This document shows positions 1 to 8,527 of a DNA stretch of 64,000 nt, in pieces. A program made the translations under genes and the position numbers. Location: contig NZ_CP029617.1 of assembly GCF_003945545.1 (NCBI RefSeq), positions 4,351,001 to 4,415,000 of the forward strand, read 5' to 3'. The stretch's first letter is position 1, and each line of letters begins with the position of its first letter. Origin of the DNA: Streptomyces sp. WAC 01529 (GTDB lineage Bacteria > Actinomycetota > Actinomycetes > Streptomycetales > Streptomycetaceae). The notes below the pieces were generated by a model. The model searched no databases. It was not told the origin of the DNA and saw only the letters and a list, made by a program, of their open reading frames with translations.

Positions 1-279
1 TACGGCCCCTCGCCCCGCAACACCTCCACCCTCCTGCGCCAGGTCAGCGACTCGGGCCAGGTCCCGAAGGTCACCCGGGCCTGGCGTGAGGCGGCCCGCG
101 AGGACCTGGAGTTCTGGAAGGCGGGCCTCCTCGTCCTGCCCCCGCAGCCGAACGAGGCGGCTCTGCGCACGACCGTCGACGCGCTTGTGGGGCAGCGGGC
201 GCGGTGGGTGGACGGCGTGTGGGTATGGGACTTGTACGAAGGCCGTGGCGACGACCGGGTCGCGCACGGGGGCAGCTAG
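1..279 (+). CDS. Hypothetical protein, C-terminal part (5' end outside window)
   Basis: An open frame runs from the first base to a TAG at 277-279, giving 92 residues. It has good Streptomyces codon bias and no stop before that point, so it is the end of a longer gene. The visible part is soluble and rich in Trp and Arg, ending with a motif VWVWDLYEG and a short polar tail. I see no catalytic motif. It vaguely resembles the cytoplasmic tail of actinobacterial integral membrane proteins, but that is only a guess. It lies head to tail with the next gene. Confidence 0.6.
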   Translation, partial: YGPSPRNTSTLLRQVSDSGQVPKVTRAWREAAREDLEFWKAGLLVLPPQPNEAALRTTVDALVGQRARWVDGVWVWDLYEGRGDDRVAHGGS

Positions 280-401
280 CGGGCCCGGGGCGCGACTACG
301 CTGCCTGCACGCGAGGCAACGCACAGCTACTCAGCACAGCGCAACGCACGTACCGACCCATGTCCCCGACCCCGCCCCCTACCCCGACCCGAGGAGTCTT
401 C

Positions 402-1052
402 TTGGCCTGCGACCTGTGGCTGGTCCCGCTCGTCGACGTGTTGTGCCACAGCCCCGACAACCCCTTCGCGGAAGAGATCGCCGCCTACGACAAAGCGCTG
501 CACGAGGCCGGCTACCCGCCCGTACCCGTCTTCTCCTACATGCCGGGCCTCTCCGGCGACGTCGCCCCGGTCGCGGGGTTCGACTACGACGCGCTGCACT
601 TCCTGCGCCGCGCCTACCTGCTGCGCATCTGCGGCCTTGAGGTCACGCCGGTGGACGAACTGGGCGGCGACTACGAGCAGTTGCTGGAGATGTTCGACGC
701 CACGGCCCAGCAGTCGCACCTGGTCTGGCACTACGACCACGCGGGCGCGTACGTCCCCGTGGACTTCCCCGCGCCGCTGTCCAACGACGAACTCCTCACC
801 GGCGGGGGCCCGTTGGGCTCCTCCCAGGCGCTCCTGCGCGAGCTGGAGTTCGTCGCCCCGTCGATCGGCATAGACCCCGCGAACCCGCCCCTGGCCCCGG
901 CCCCGCCGGCGCACCCCACGTCCCTGGAGGAACCGGCGGCCCCGGCCCCTCCGGACGCGAGCCCGTTCGCCAGAGAACGCCACGTCTGGCTGGGCCTGCA
1001 CGCGGCGACGACAAGAAGCCTCGCCCAAGGCTCAATGATCATCTACAGCTGA
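402..1052 (+). CDS. Conserved hypothetical protein, 216 aa
   Basis: I chose the TTG at 402 because GAGGAG lies 5 nt upstream (391-396). A longer in-frame ATG at 360 has no ribosome site. The product starts with ACDLWLVPLVDVLC and is acidic, with many aromatic residues in the first 150 positions (FDYDALHFLRRAYLL, HLVWHYDHAGAYVPVDF). The tail is Pro/Ala rich and ends in a small conserved-looking segment. There is no signal peptide or clear membrane span. I do not recognise a named family. Strong codon bias and a fitting ribosome site make it a real gene. Confidence 0.75.
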   Translation: MACDLWLVPLVDVLCHSPDNPFAEEIAAYDKALHEAGYPPVPVFSYMPGLSGDVAPVAGFDYDALHFLRRAYLLRICGLEVTPVDELGGDYEQLLEMFDATAQQSHLVWHYDHAGAYVPVDFPAPLSNDELLTGGGPLGSSQALLRELEFVAPSIGIDPANPPLAPAPPAHPTSLEEPAAPAPPDASPFARERHVWLGLHAATTRSLAQGSMIIYS

Positions 1053-1131
1053 GCACGGTGGGGAAGCCCGTCCGGCGTTTGAGGACGAACCCGGCGAAGC
1101 CGGTGACAGGCCCGCCAAAAGCAGCCGGTGA

Positions 1132-1884
1132 CTACCTGGGTTCTGGCGGCCGCTGCCGAGGCATGTTCGGCCGCGCCCCCGGCGGCAACGGAAACCGCCC
1201 GGGCGGAGACGGCACCTCCCGGGCGGCCCCGCGCACCATCGCCTGCATGACCAGCGGCACGGGCCCCGCCCGGAACTCCACCATCCAGTCCGACGTCTCG
1301 GCCCGCACCAGCTCCGTCACGTCCTCGGAGAACCTCCGCAGCACCCCGAGGCACCGCTCCGCCGCCTCCCCCGCGGTCCCCTCCGTCGGCCCGAGCACCT
1401 CCCGCACGCTCTCCGTGGCCCAGTCGAACTGCAACGCCTGCAACCGCCGCTGCACGGCCTGCGCGGTCGCCACGTCCCGCATCCACCCGGACGTCAGCCC
1501 GAAGAACCGGTCGCACCCCACGCACGCCACCCCGGCAAGCAGCGAGACGAACCCCCACGTGGCCACCCCCGCCGCCGCCCCGGCCAGATCGAGCAGCGGC
1601 AGCACCCCGGCCCCCGCCGCCCCCAGCGCGGTCCCCGCCCGCAGCAGCCGCGCCCCGCGCCGCTTCCAGCCGCGGTCCGTGAGGTACCACTCGGCGGTGT
1701 CCAGGGCGCCCCGCTCCACCCAGCGGTACAGCTCGTCGAGGCGCGCGGCGGGCTCTCCCCAGTCGCCGAGCGGAAAAGTCCGCCCGGTCAGGTCCCCGAG
1801 ACGCTGCCCGCCCGCACCGGCACCCGCCCCCGCACCCTGCCCCTCGGGGGGCACCCCATCGGGCTGCATCTCCGGCTGGCTCAC
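1132..1884 (-). CDS. SLATT-domain membrane protein
   Basis: A GTG at 1884 preceded by AGAGGAG at 6 nt fixes the start, giving 250 residues; the frame continues upstream without a better site. The protein has an acidic N-terminus, then an alpha-helical section around WLTDRGWKRRGARLL, two adjacent hydrophobic helices (about residues 80-125), and a helical cytoplasmic part (AVQRRLQALQFDWATESVREVL). This layout fits the SLATT families, which are small two-helix membrane proteins often proposed to act as pore-forming effectors near regulatory genes. It ends with a Pro/Arg-rich tail. It is divergent from ybaB-recR with a 278-nt gap between them. Confidence 0.7.
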   Translation of the reverse strand: MSQPEMQPDGVPPEGQGAGAGAGAGGQRLGDLTGRTFPLGDWGEPAARLDELYRWVERGALDTAEWYLTDRGWKRRGARLLRAGTALGAAGAGVLPLLDLAGAAAGVATWGFVSLLAGVACVGCDRFFGLTSGWMRDVATAQAVQRRLQALQFDWATESVREVLGPTEGTAGEAAERCLGVLRRFSEDVTELVRAETSDWMVEFRAGPVPLVMQAMVRGAAREVPSPPGRFPLPPGARPNMPRQRPPEPR

Positions 1885-2162
1885 CCGGCACTCCTCTACG
1901 AGATCCCTGACTGTTCCCTGCGGGGCTGTTCCCTGCGGTGGCGCAACGTTTTCCGGCCGATGCGGTGGCACAAGTCCTACCGCCCAATGGGTGGCCCTGA
2001 GCGCCGTTTCACGGCTTTTCCGCCCGGAAGAGGTGCTTGATCAGGTATAGGAAGACGGCTGATCTCACTCGAAAGAGTGCTGGGGCGACGGCACCCCTGA
2101 CCACGTAGGCTCGTTTCAGGCGGAAACCCCGCCTCGTGGACCCGTAGGAAAGGGAGCTGATC

Positions 2163-2504
2163 GTGATCCCCGGTGGTGGCCAGCCCAATATGCAGCAGCT
2201 GCTTCAGCAGGCCCAGAAGATGCAGCAGGACCTCGCGACCGCGCAGGAGGAGCTGGCGCGCACGGAGGTCGAAGGACAGGCGGGCGGCGGGCTCGTCAAG
2301 GCGACGGTCACCGGCTCCGGTGAGCTGCGCGGCCTGGTGATCGACCCCAAGGCCGTGGACCCGGAGGACACCGAGACGCTGGCGGACCTGGTGGTCGCGG
2401 CGGTCCAGGCGGCCAACGAGAACGCGCAGACGCTCCAGCAGCAGAAGCTCGGCCCGCTGGCCCAGGGCCTGGGCGGCGGAGGCATCCCGGGCCTTCCCTT
2501 CTAA
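2163..2504 (+). CDS. ybaB: YbaB/EbfC nucleoid-associated protein
   Basis: 113 residues, the usual family length. The N-terminus MIPGGGQPNMQQLLQQAQKM and the central EGQAGGGLVKATVTGSGELRGLVIDP are typical of YbaB/EbfC, a dimeric DNA-binding protein of the nucleoid. The tail is Gly-rich. The GTG start has AGGGAG at 6 nt. As in most bacteria it sits directly upstream of recR, and the two are likely co-transcribed. The annotation is secure; its physiological role in Streptomyces is inferred from the family. Confidence 0.95.
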   Translation: MIPGGGQPNMQQLLQQAQKMQQDLATAQEELARTEVEGQAGGGLVKATVTGSGELRGLVIDPKAVDPEDTETLADLVVAAVQAANENAQTLQQQKLGPLAQGLGGGGIPGLPF

Positions 2505-2591
2505 GAAACCCCCCGGCCAACTACCGTACGTAGAGAGTCGGCAACCTCCTCAGGACCACCGGGTCCCGGGATCTCAAGGAAAGGCGTTCCG

Positions 2592-3191
2592 TTGTACGAA
2601 GGCGTGGTTCAGGACCTCATCGACGAGTTGGGCAGGCTGCCCGGCGTCGGTCCCAAGAGCGCGCAGCGGATCGCCTTCCACATCCTCCAGACGGAGCCCA
2701 CGGACGTTCGCCGGCTCGCGCACGCCCTCCTTGAGGTGAAGGACAAGGTCCGCTTCTGCGCGACCTGTGGGAACGTCGCCCAGGAAGAGCTGTGCAACAT
2801 CTGCCGCGACCCGCGCCGCGACCTCTCGGTCATCTGTGTGGTCGAGGAGCCGAAGGATGTCGTGGCGATCGAGCGGACCCGCGAGTTCCGCGGGAAGTAC
2901 CACGTCCTCGGCGGGGCGATCAGCCCGATCGAGGGCGTGGGCCCGGACGATCTGCGGATACGAGAACTCCTGGCGAGGCTCGCGGACGGCACCGTCACGG
3001 AGCTGATCCTGGCGACCGATCCCAACCTGGAGGGCGAGGCGACGGCGACGTACCTCGCACGCATGATCAAGCCCATGGGCCTGAAGGTCACCCGCCTGGC
3101 CAGCGGACTCCCTGTCGGGGGAGATCTGGAGTACGCGGACGAGGTCACCCTGGGCCGCGCTTTCGAGGGGAGACGACTCCTAGATGTCTGA
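2592..3191 (+). CDS. recR: Recombination mediator RecR
   Basis: 199 residues starting with TTG, with AAGGAAAGG upstream. The N-terminal helix-hairpin-helix (GRLPGVGPKSAQRIAFHIL), the four-cysteine zinc site (Cys56, 59, 68, 71) and a TOPRIM domain (VCVVEEPKDVVAIE, LILATDPNLEGEATATYL) are all present in order. RecR acts with RecF/RecO to load RecA at gapped DNA. Its last 8 nt overlap the next gene, so it is translationally linked to the DUF5063 gene. Confidence 0.97.
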   Translation: MYEGVVQDLIDELGRLPGVGPKSAQRIAFHILQTEPTDVRRLAHALLEVKDKVRFCATCGNVAQEELCNICRDPRRDLSVICVVEEPKDVVAIERTREFRGKYHVLGGAISPIEGVGPDDLRIRELLARLADGTVTELILATDPNLEGEATATYLARMIKPMGLKVTRLASGLPVGGDLEYADEVTLGRAFEGRRLLDV

Positions 3192-3852
3192 CGCCACGCT
3201 GAACACCGTGACCGACAACCCGGACGACTTCGCGGTGCAGATCTCCGACCAGATCGAGAGCTTCATCGTCTCGGTCAGGGAGGTCGCGAAGGGCGACGAA
3301 CCGGACTCGGCGGTCCCCTTCCTCCTCCTGGAGGTCTCCCAGCTCCTGCTGGCTGGCGGCCGCCTCGGCGCGCACGAGGACATCGTCCCCGATGAGCGGT
3401 ACGAGCCCGACCTCGGCCCGGAGCAGGACGTCGACGACCTCCGGGAGCGCCTCGCGCTGCTCCTGGACCCCATCGACGTCTACTCCGAGGTCTTCGATCC
3501 GTACGAGCCCCGCAAGGCGCCCGTGGCCGCCCGTATCTCGGACGACCTCGCGGACGTCGTCGCGGACCTCTCCCACGGTCTGGCCCACTACCGCGCGGGC
3601 CGCACGACCGAGGCCCTGTGGTGGTGGCAGTTCTCGTACTTCTCGAACTGGGGCTCGACCGCGTCGGCCACCCTGCGCGCCCTCCAGTCCCTGGTGGCCC
3701 ACGTCCGCCTGAACCAGCCCCTGGAGGACCTGGACGGCCTGGACACGGACGAGGACCTCGCCGAGGAGGCGCTCGCGGAGGAAGCGGGCAGGGTGATGGC
3801 GGAGGAGATCGCGGGCCCGCTGGGCCTGCACACCGTGAAGCCGGTGCGGTAA
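3184..3852 (+). CDS. DUF5063 domain-containing protein
   Basis: 222 acidic residues with ATG inside the end of recR. The sequence is predicted helical, without membrane spans or signal peptide. It keeps the DUF5063 features: a long acidic N-terminal helical section, EVSQLLLAGGRLGAHEDIVPDERYEPD, and a Trp-rich stretch ALWWWQFSYFSNWGSTASATLRALQSL. The function of the family is unknown. Its fixed position behind recR in streptomycetes suggests a housekeeping role, possibly in DNA metabolism, but nothing in the sequence proves it. Confidence 0.88.
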   Translation: MSDATLNTVTDNPDDFAVQISDQIESFIVSVREVAKGDEPDSAVPFLLLEVSQLLLAGGRLGAHEDIVPDERYEPDLGPEQDVDDLRERLALLLDPIDVYSEVFDPYEPRKAPVAARISDDLADVVADLSHGLAHYRAGRTTEALWWWQFSYFSNWGSTASATLRALQSLVAHVRLNQPLEDLDGLDTDEDLAEEALAEEAGRVMAEEIAGPLGLHTVKPVR

Positions 3853-4070
3853 GGGCCCGCCCTGTGAGCCGCCCCACTTTCCGGAGTGCAGCGCTCCACA
3901 GCGGGCATGTGCCAAGCCGAGCGACCGGAACGTACGCCCGACCAGCGGGAACGTACGCCTGAGACGATCATCTGGTGAGCAGAACATCTCACGATGTGAT
4001 ATCCACCAGGCGAATTTCGGCCGCTCGTTAAACTGAGCCGACCGCACAACGGATTGAGCGAGGAGCGCAC

Positions 4071-5351
4071 GTGGGCCTTGTCGTGCAGAAGTACGGAGGC
4101 TCCTCCGTAGCCGATGCCGAGGGCATCAAGCGGGTCGCCAAGAGAATCGTCGACGCCAAGAAGAACGGCCATCAGGTCGTTGTCGTGGTCTCGGCGATGG
4201 GCGACACGACGGATGAGTTGATCGATCTTGCCGGGCAGGTATCCCCGATCCCTGCCGGGCGTGAATTCGACATGCTGCTGACCGCCGGAGAGCGCATCTC
4301 CATGGCGCTGCTCGCCATGGCGATCAAAAACCTGGGCCACGAGGCCCAGTCGTTCACCGGCAGCCAGGCCGGCGTCATCACCGACTCCGTCCACAACAAG
4401 GCGCGGATCATCGATGTCACCCCCGGGCGCATCAGGACCTCGATCGACGAGGGCAACATCGCCATCGTCGCCGGGTTCCAGGGCGTCAGCCAGGAGGGCA
4501 AGAACATCACCACGCTGGGCCGCGGCGGGTCGGACACGACCGCCGTCGCCCTCGCCGCCGCCCTCGACGCCGAGGTCTGCGAGATCTACACGGACGTGGA
4601 CGGTGTCTTCACCGCCGACCCGCGTGTGGTCAAGAAGGCGCGGAAGATCGACTGGATCTCGTTCGCGGACATGCTGGAGCTGGCCAGCTCCGGGTCCAAG
4701 GTGCTCCTCCACCGCTGTGTGGAGTACGCCCGCCGTTACAACATCCCGATCCACGTGCGCTCGTCCTTCAGCGGACTCCAGGGCACCTGGGTCAGCAACG
4801 AATCACCCTCCGAGCAAGGAGCCCGCAAGGTGGAGCAGGCCATCATCTCCGGTGTCGCGCACGACACCTCCGAGGCCAAGATCACGGTCGTCGGCGTGCC
4901 GGACAAGCCGGGCGAGGCCGCCGCCATCTTCCGCGCGATCGCGGACGCCGAGGTCAACATCGACATGGTCGTGCAGAACGTGTCGGCCGCCTCGACGGGC
5001 CTGACCGACATCTCCTTCACCCTCCCCAAGGACGAGGGCCGCAAGGCCATCGACGCCCTGGAGAAGACGCGCTCGGCGATCGGCTTCGACTCCCTGCGCT
5101 ACGACGACCAGATCGCCAAGATCTCCCTCGTCGGCGCCGGCATGAAGACCAACCCCGGTGTCACGGCGACCTTCTTCGAGGCGCTCAGCGACTCGGGCGT
5201 CAACATCGAGCTGATCTCGACCTCCGAGATCCGCATCTCGGTCGTCACGCGCGCCGATGACGTCAACGAGGCCGTGCGCGCCGTGCACACCGCCTTCGGC
5301 CTGGACTCCGACACGGACGAGGCCGTGGTCTATGGAGGCACCGGCCGATGA
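4071..5351 (+). CDS. lysC: Aspartokinase (aspartate kinase)
   Basis: 426 residues; GTG start with GAGGAG at 7 nt. It phosphorylates L-aspartate with ATP, the committed step to lysine/diaminopimelate, threonine and methionine. The kinase part opens with VQKYGGSSVADAEGIKRVA (residues 5-23) and includes TTLGRGGSDTTAVALAAAL and the DVDGVFTADPR segment. Two ACT domains follow from about residue 265 (ITVVGVPDKPGEAAAIF, ISLVGAGMKTNPGVTATFF) and would bind Lys/Thr for feedback inhibition. It overlaps asd by 4 nt (ATGA). An internal in-frame start at 4830 probably gives a separate regulatory subunit. Confidence 0.97.
   Translation: MGLVVQKYGGSSVADAEGIKRVAKRIVDAKKNGHQVVVVVSAMGDTTDELIDLAGQVSPIPAGREFDMLLTAGERISMALLAMAIKNLGHEAQSFTGSQAGVITDSVHNKARIIDVTPGRIRTSIDEGNIAIVAGFQGVSQEGKNITTLGRGGSDTTAVALAAALDAEVCEIYTDVDGVFTADPRVVKKARKIDWISFADMLELASSGSKVLLHRCVEYARRYNIPIHVRSSFSGLQGTWVSNESPSEQGARKVEQAIISGVAHDTSEAKITVVGVPDKPGEAAAIFRAIADAEVNIDMVVQNVSAASTGLTDISFTLPKDEGRKAIDALEKTRSAIGFDSLRYDDQIAKISLVGAGMKTNPGVTATFFEALSDSGVNIELISTSEIRISVVTRADDVNEAVRAVHTAFGLDSDTDEAVVYGGTGR
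4830..5351 (+). other. Probable internal translation start for aspartokinase beta subunit
   Basis: Within lysC, AAGGAG at 4816-4821 precedes an in-frame GTG at 4830 by 8 nt. Starting there gives 173 residues holding only the two ACT domains. Actinobacterial and Bacillus aspartokinases are known as alpha2beta2 enzymes whose beta subunit of about 170 residues is made from such an internal start. The spacing and position match that scheme; expression here is inferred. Confidence 0.6.
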
Positions 5352-6406
5352 GCCGAAAGCCGACGCTCGCGGTCGTCGGAGCGACCGGGGCCGTCGGCAC
5401 GGTCATGCTCCAGATCCTGTCGCAGCACGCCGATATCTGGGGCGAGATCCGGCTCGTCGCCTCACCGCGCTCGGCCGGCCGCAAGCTGGCGGTGCGCGGT
5501 GAGCAGGTCGAGGTCCTCGCACTCTCCGAGGAGGTCTTCGACGGGGTCGACGTCGCCATGTTCGACGTGCCCGACGAGGTGGCCGCGCGGTGGGCGCCGC
5601 TCGCCGCGGCCAAGGGCGTCGTCGTGGTCGACAACTCCGCGGCCTTCCGGATGGACCCGGACGTCCCGCTCGTGGTCCCCGAGGTCAACCCGCACGCCGC
5701 GCGCGTGCGCCCGCGCGGCATCGTCGCCAACCCCAACTGCACGACCCTTTCGATGATCGTGGCCGTCGGCGCGCTGCACGCCGAGTTCGGGCTGCGCGAG
5801 CTGATCGTCTCCTCGTACCAGGCGGTGAGCGGGGCCGGCCGCGACGGCGTGGAGACGCTGCGCCGCCAGCTGAAGCTCGTGGCCGGCTCCGAGCTGGGCA
5901 CCAGCCCCGGAGACGTACGCAGGGCCGTCGGCGACGACACGGGGCCCTTCCCGGAGCCCGTGGCGCTGAACGTCGTGCCGTGGGCCGGGACGCTGAGGGA
6001 CGACGGCTGGTCGTCCGAGGAGATGAAGGTCCGCGACGAGTCGCGCAAGATCCTCGGCCTTCCGGGGCTGCGCGTCGCCGCCACGTGCGTCCGCGTGCCC
6101 GTCATCACCACCCACTCCCTGACCGTCCACGCCCGCTTCGAGGACGAGGTCACGGTCGACCGCGCGCGCGAGATCCTCGCCACCGCGCCGGGGGTCGTGC
6201 TGTTCGACGATCCGGCCGCGGGGGAGTTCCCGACGCCCGCGGACGTGGTCGGCACCGACCCGACCTGGGTGGGCCGGGTGCGGCGCGCCCTGGACGACCC
6301 GACCGCCCTGGAGCTGTTCGTGTGCGGGGACAACCTGCGCAAGGGGGCGGCCCTGAACACCGCGCAGATCGCGGAGCTGGTGGCCAAGGAGTTCACGGCG
6401 GGCTGA
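5348..6406 (+). CDS. asd: Aspartate-semialdehyde dehydrogenase
   Basis: 352 residues, starting inside the end of lysC (ATGA overlap), so the two are co-translated. It reduces aspartyl phosphate to aspartate semialdehyde with NADPH. The NADP-binding loop VVGATGAVGTVML is at residues 9-21. The catalytic Cys131 lies in ANPNCTTLSM. The C-terminal segment GDNLRKGAALNTAQIAELV carries conserved substrate-side residues. It is of the usual length with no anomalies. A gene-free 369 nt follows before the sigma factor gene; I see no strong hairpin or gene in it. Confidence 0.97.
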   Translation: MSRKPTLAVVGATGAVGTVMLQILSQHADIWGEIRLVASPRSAGRKLAVRGEQVEVLALSEEVFDGVDVAMFDVPDEVAARWAPLAAAKGVVVVDNSAAFRMDPDVPLVVPEVNPHAARVRPRGIVANPNCTTLSMIVAVGALHAEFGLRELIVSSYQAVSGAGRDGVETLRRQLKLVAGSELGTSPGDVRRAVGDDTGPFPEPVALNVVPWAGTLRDDGWSSEEMKVRDESRKILGLPGLRVAATCVRVPVITTHSLTVHARFEDEVTVDRAREILATAPGVVLFDDPAAGEFPTPADVVGTDPTWVGRVRRALDDPTALELFVCGDNLRKGAALNTAQIAELVAKEFTAG

Positions 6407-6775
6407 GCGGGGGCGTTCCGCCACGAGCCCAACCAGTCCGTATGCCCCGCAAACCGATCGGTATGCGGCCCCAGAGCGAAGATCTTCGCGGTATCTGTGT
6501 AAGTTCTGTGTCCAACTCGGTGGGCCAGTGCGGTTGAACTGGATCATCTCCGCGTTCGAAGATTCCCGTCCGATCACTGCAACCGGCAGCGGGGCGGGGG
6601 CGTCTTTAGCGGTCACCCTCAGGGTGGCCTGAGCGCCGCAAAATTGGGGCATAGGGGAAGAGCTGGTACGCATGGGGGCATTTGATGCATCGTCACGAGC
6701 GATGCCCGCGCGACTCGCCGCAAACGCGATGCCGGATGCGTACAACCCTGACGGGGGGAAGCGTGTCCAACAGGC

Positions 6776-7438
6776 GTGGCAGAGGTACTCGACTTCACAG
6801 CGGTACAGGCGAGAGGCGCGGCAGCGCTGCGTCCCCCTCGTCGTACCCGCGCGCCCGGCGGCATGCCGGTGATCGCGCCCATGCCCGCGGCGCGGCCCGC
6901 CTCTCTTCCTGCGCAGCGCGAGGGCGCTGACGACACGATGACCGCGGGCACCACTGTCGACCATCTCACCGAGACCTACCGCGCCCACTACAGGTCGCTG
7001 CTCGGCCTCGCCGCGCTGCTCCTGGACGACACGGCGTCCTGCGAGGACGTGGTGCAGGAGGCGTTCATCCGGGTCCACTCCGCGCGCAAGCGGGTGCGGG
7101 ACCCCGAGAAGACGCTCGCCTATCTGCGCCAGACCGTGGTGAACCTCTCGCGGTCCGCGCTCCGGCGGCGCATCCTCGGGCTGAAGCTGCTCTCCAAGCC
7201 GATGCCGGACATGGCGAGCGCCGAGGAAGGGGCCTATGACCTGCTGGAGCGCGACGAGCTGATCAAGGCGATGCGCGGCCTCCAGCGGCGCCAGCGCGAG
7301 GTCCTCGTGCTGCGCTACTTCGCCGATATGACCGAGGCGCAGGTCGCCGAGACCCTGGGCATATCCCTGGGCTCGGTGAAGGCGTACGGCTCGCGCGGCA
7401 TCGCGGCCCTGAGGGTCGCCATGGAGGCGCCGGCATGA
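6776..7438 (+). CDS. SigE-family ECF RNA polymerase sigma factor
   Basis: 220 residues from the GTG at 6776. Region 2 (HYRSLLGLAALLLDDTASCEDVVQEAFIRVH, about residues 75-105) and region 4 (RQREVLVLRYFADMTEAQVAETLGISLGSVKAYGSRGIAAL, C-terminal) are intact. The first 60 residues are Pro/Ala/Arg rich and form an unusual N-terminal extension. An ATG within it (MPVIAPM) is an alternative start, since no ribosome site near 6776 is convincing. It overlaps the following membrane protein gene by 4 nt, the usual sign of a sigma/anti-sigma pair. Confidence 0.9.
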   Translation: MAEVLDFTAVQARGAAALRPPRRTRAPGGMPVIAPMPAARPASLPAQREGADDTMTAGTTVDHLTETYRAHYRSLLGLAALLLDDTASCEDVVQEAFIRVHSARKRVRDPEKTLAYLRQTVVNLSRSALRRRILGLKLLSKPMPDMASAEEGAYDLLERDELIKAMRGLQRRQREVLVLRYFADMTEAQVAETLGISLGSVKAYGSRGIAALRVAMEAPA

Positions 7439-8508
7439 GTGAGCGCAAGCGTGATGAGCAGGGCGGATTTGAGCAGCATGGCGGGAACGGAAACGTGAAC
7501 CACGGCCCCGAGGACGAACCAGGCGAGCTCGGTTCCGACGAGCTCGCGCTGCGGCGGATGATGCGGCAGGCCGTGGAGGAGATCGAGCCGAGCGAGCGCT
7601 CCCTCGAACACCTGCGGCGCGCGGTCCCGGCCCGCAGGGCCCGCAAGCGCCAGGCCGTCGTCGGCCTCGCCGCCGCGGCACTCTTCATCGGCACCGCGGT
7701 CCCCGCGCTGGTGCACGTGACCAACTCCGGGGGCGGCTCGGACGACCGGCCCTCGATCGCGGGCAACAGCCAGGAGTCGCAGGGCGGCTCCAGCCAGGGC
7801 AAGGGTCCCCACTCCGGCCAGAAGGACACCGGCAAGAAGCCCGGCAAGTCCAAGGAGAAGGGCAAGAAGGACAAGAAGAACAAGAAGGACGGCAAGGGCA
7901 AGGGCGGCACGGGCGGCGGCGGTACGGGCTCGCCCGACCCCGGCGCCTCCGAAGCCGCCACCTCGCCCATCTGCTCCGCGGCCCAGCTCGGCGCCACGGG
8001 CGGCGCGGGCCCGGCGGAGGCCGACAGCAAGGTCTACGGCAGCTTCCGCGTCACCAACGTCTCCGGCAGCAGCTGCACGGTCGAGGCGGCGGGCGCGGTC
8101 AGCGCCACGGCGCAGGGCGCGGCCGACCCCGCGAAGATCACGGTGGTGGACCACACGGCGGGCGACGCCGCGGGTGCCCTGCCCGACCCCTCGCTGGAGG
8201 CGAGCCCGCTCGTCCTTCAGCCCGGCGCGGCCTATGAGGTGCGCTTCGCCTGGGTGCCGTCGGAGACATGCCCGACCAACGGCGGCGAGCCCACCCCCGA
8301 CCCGACGCCCACCGACGGCGGCGGCACCCCGGAGACCGGCACGAACGACGGCCTGGAGCCCCAGCTGGGGCGGGCGGACGGCGGAGTGCTCGACGGCAGC
8401 GTCCTGGTCTCCCTGACCGCGGAGGCGGGCTCGCCCTCGGCGGGCGCGACGGTCCCCAACGCCTGCGCCGGGACGCTCTACCGCACCGGGATCCTGCCCA
8501 CGACCTAG
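7435..8508 (+). CDS. Membrane protein paired with ECF sigma factor, putative anti-sigma factor
   Basis: 357 residues, translationally coupled to the sigma gene. An acidic cytoplasmic N-terminus of about 72 residues contains helical DELALRRMMRQAVEEIEPSERSLEHLRRAV, followed by one membrane helix at 73-95. Outside follow a Lys/Gly/Ser-rich low-complexity linker (KGKKDKKNKKDGKGKGG) and a beta-rich C-terminal domain (VYGSFRVTNVSGSSCTVEAAGAVSA, then FAWVPSETCPTNGG) resembling a DUF4232-like extracellular domain. There is no zinc-type HXXXCXXC motif, so it is not a classic ZAS anti-sigma factor. The regulatory role comes from context and topology. Confidence 0.75.
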   Translation: MSERKRDEQGGFEQHGGNGNVNHGPEDEPGELGSDELALRRMMRQAVEEIEPSERSLEHLRRAVPARRARKRQAVVGLAAAALFIGTAVPALVHVTNSGGGSDDRPSIAGNSQESQGGSSQGKGPHSGQKDTGKKPGKSKEKGKKDKKNKKDGKGKGGTGGGGTGSPDPGASEAATSPICSAAQLGATGGAGPAEADSKVYGSFRVTNVSGSSCTVEAAGAVSATAQGAADPAKITVVDHTAGDAAGALPDPSLEASPLVLQPGAAYEVRFAWVPSETCPTNGGEPTPDPTPTDGGGTPETGTNDGLEPQLGRADGGVLDGSVLVSLTAEAGSPSAGATVPNACAGTLYRTGILPTT

Positions 8509-8527
8509 CGGCTTGGGCCCGCCGGGC

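Noticed and set aside
5462..7681. 739-residue minus-strand frame opposite asd and the sigma factor
   Set aside because: Antisense shadow of two well supported genes; Gly/Arg/Ala-rich and without motifs.
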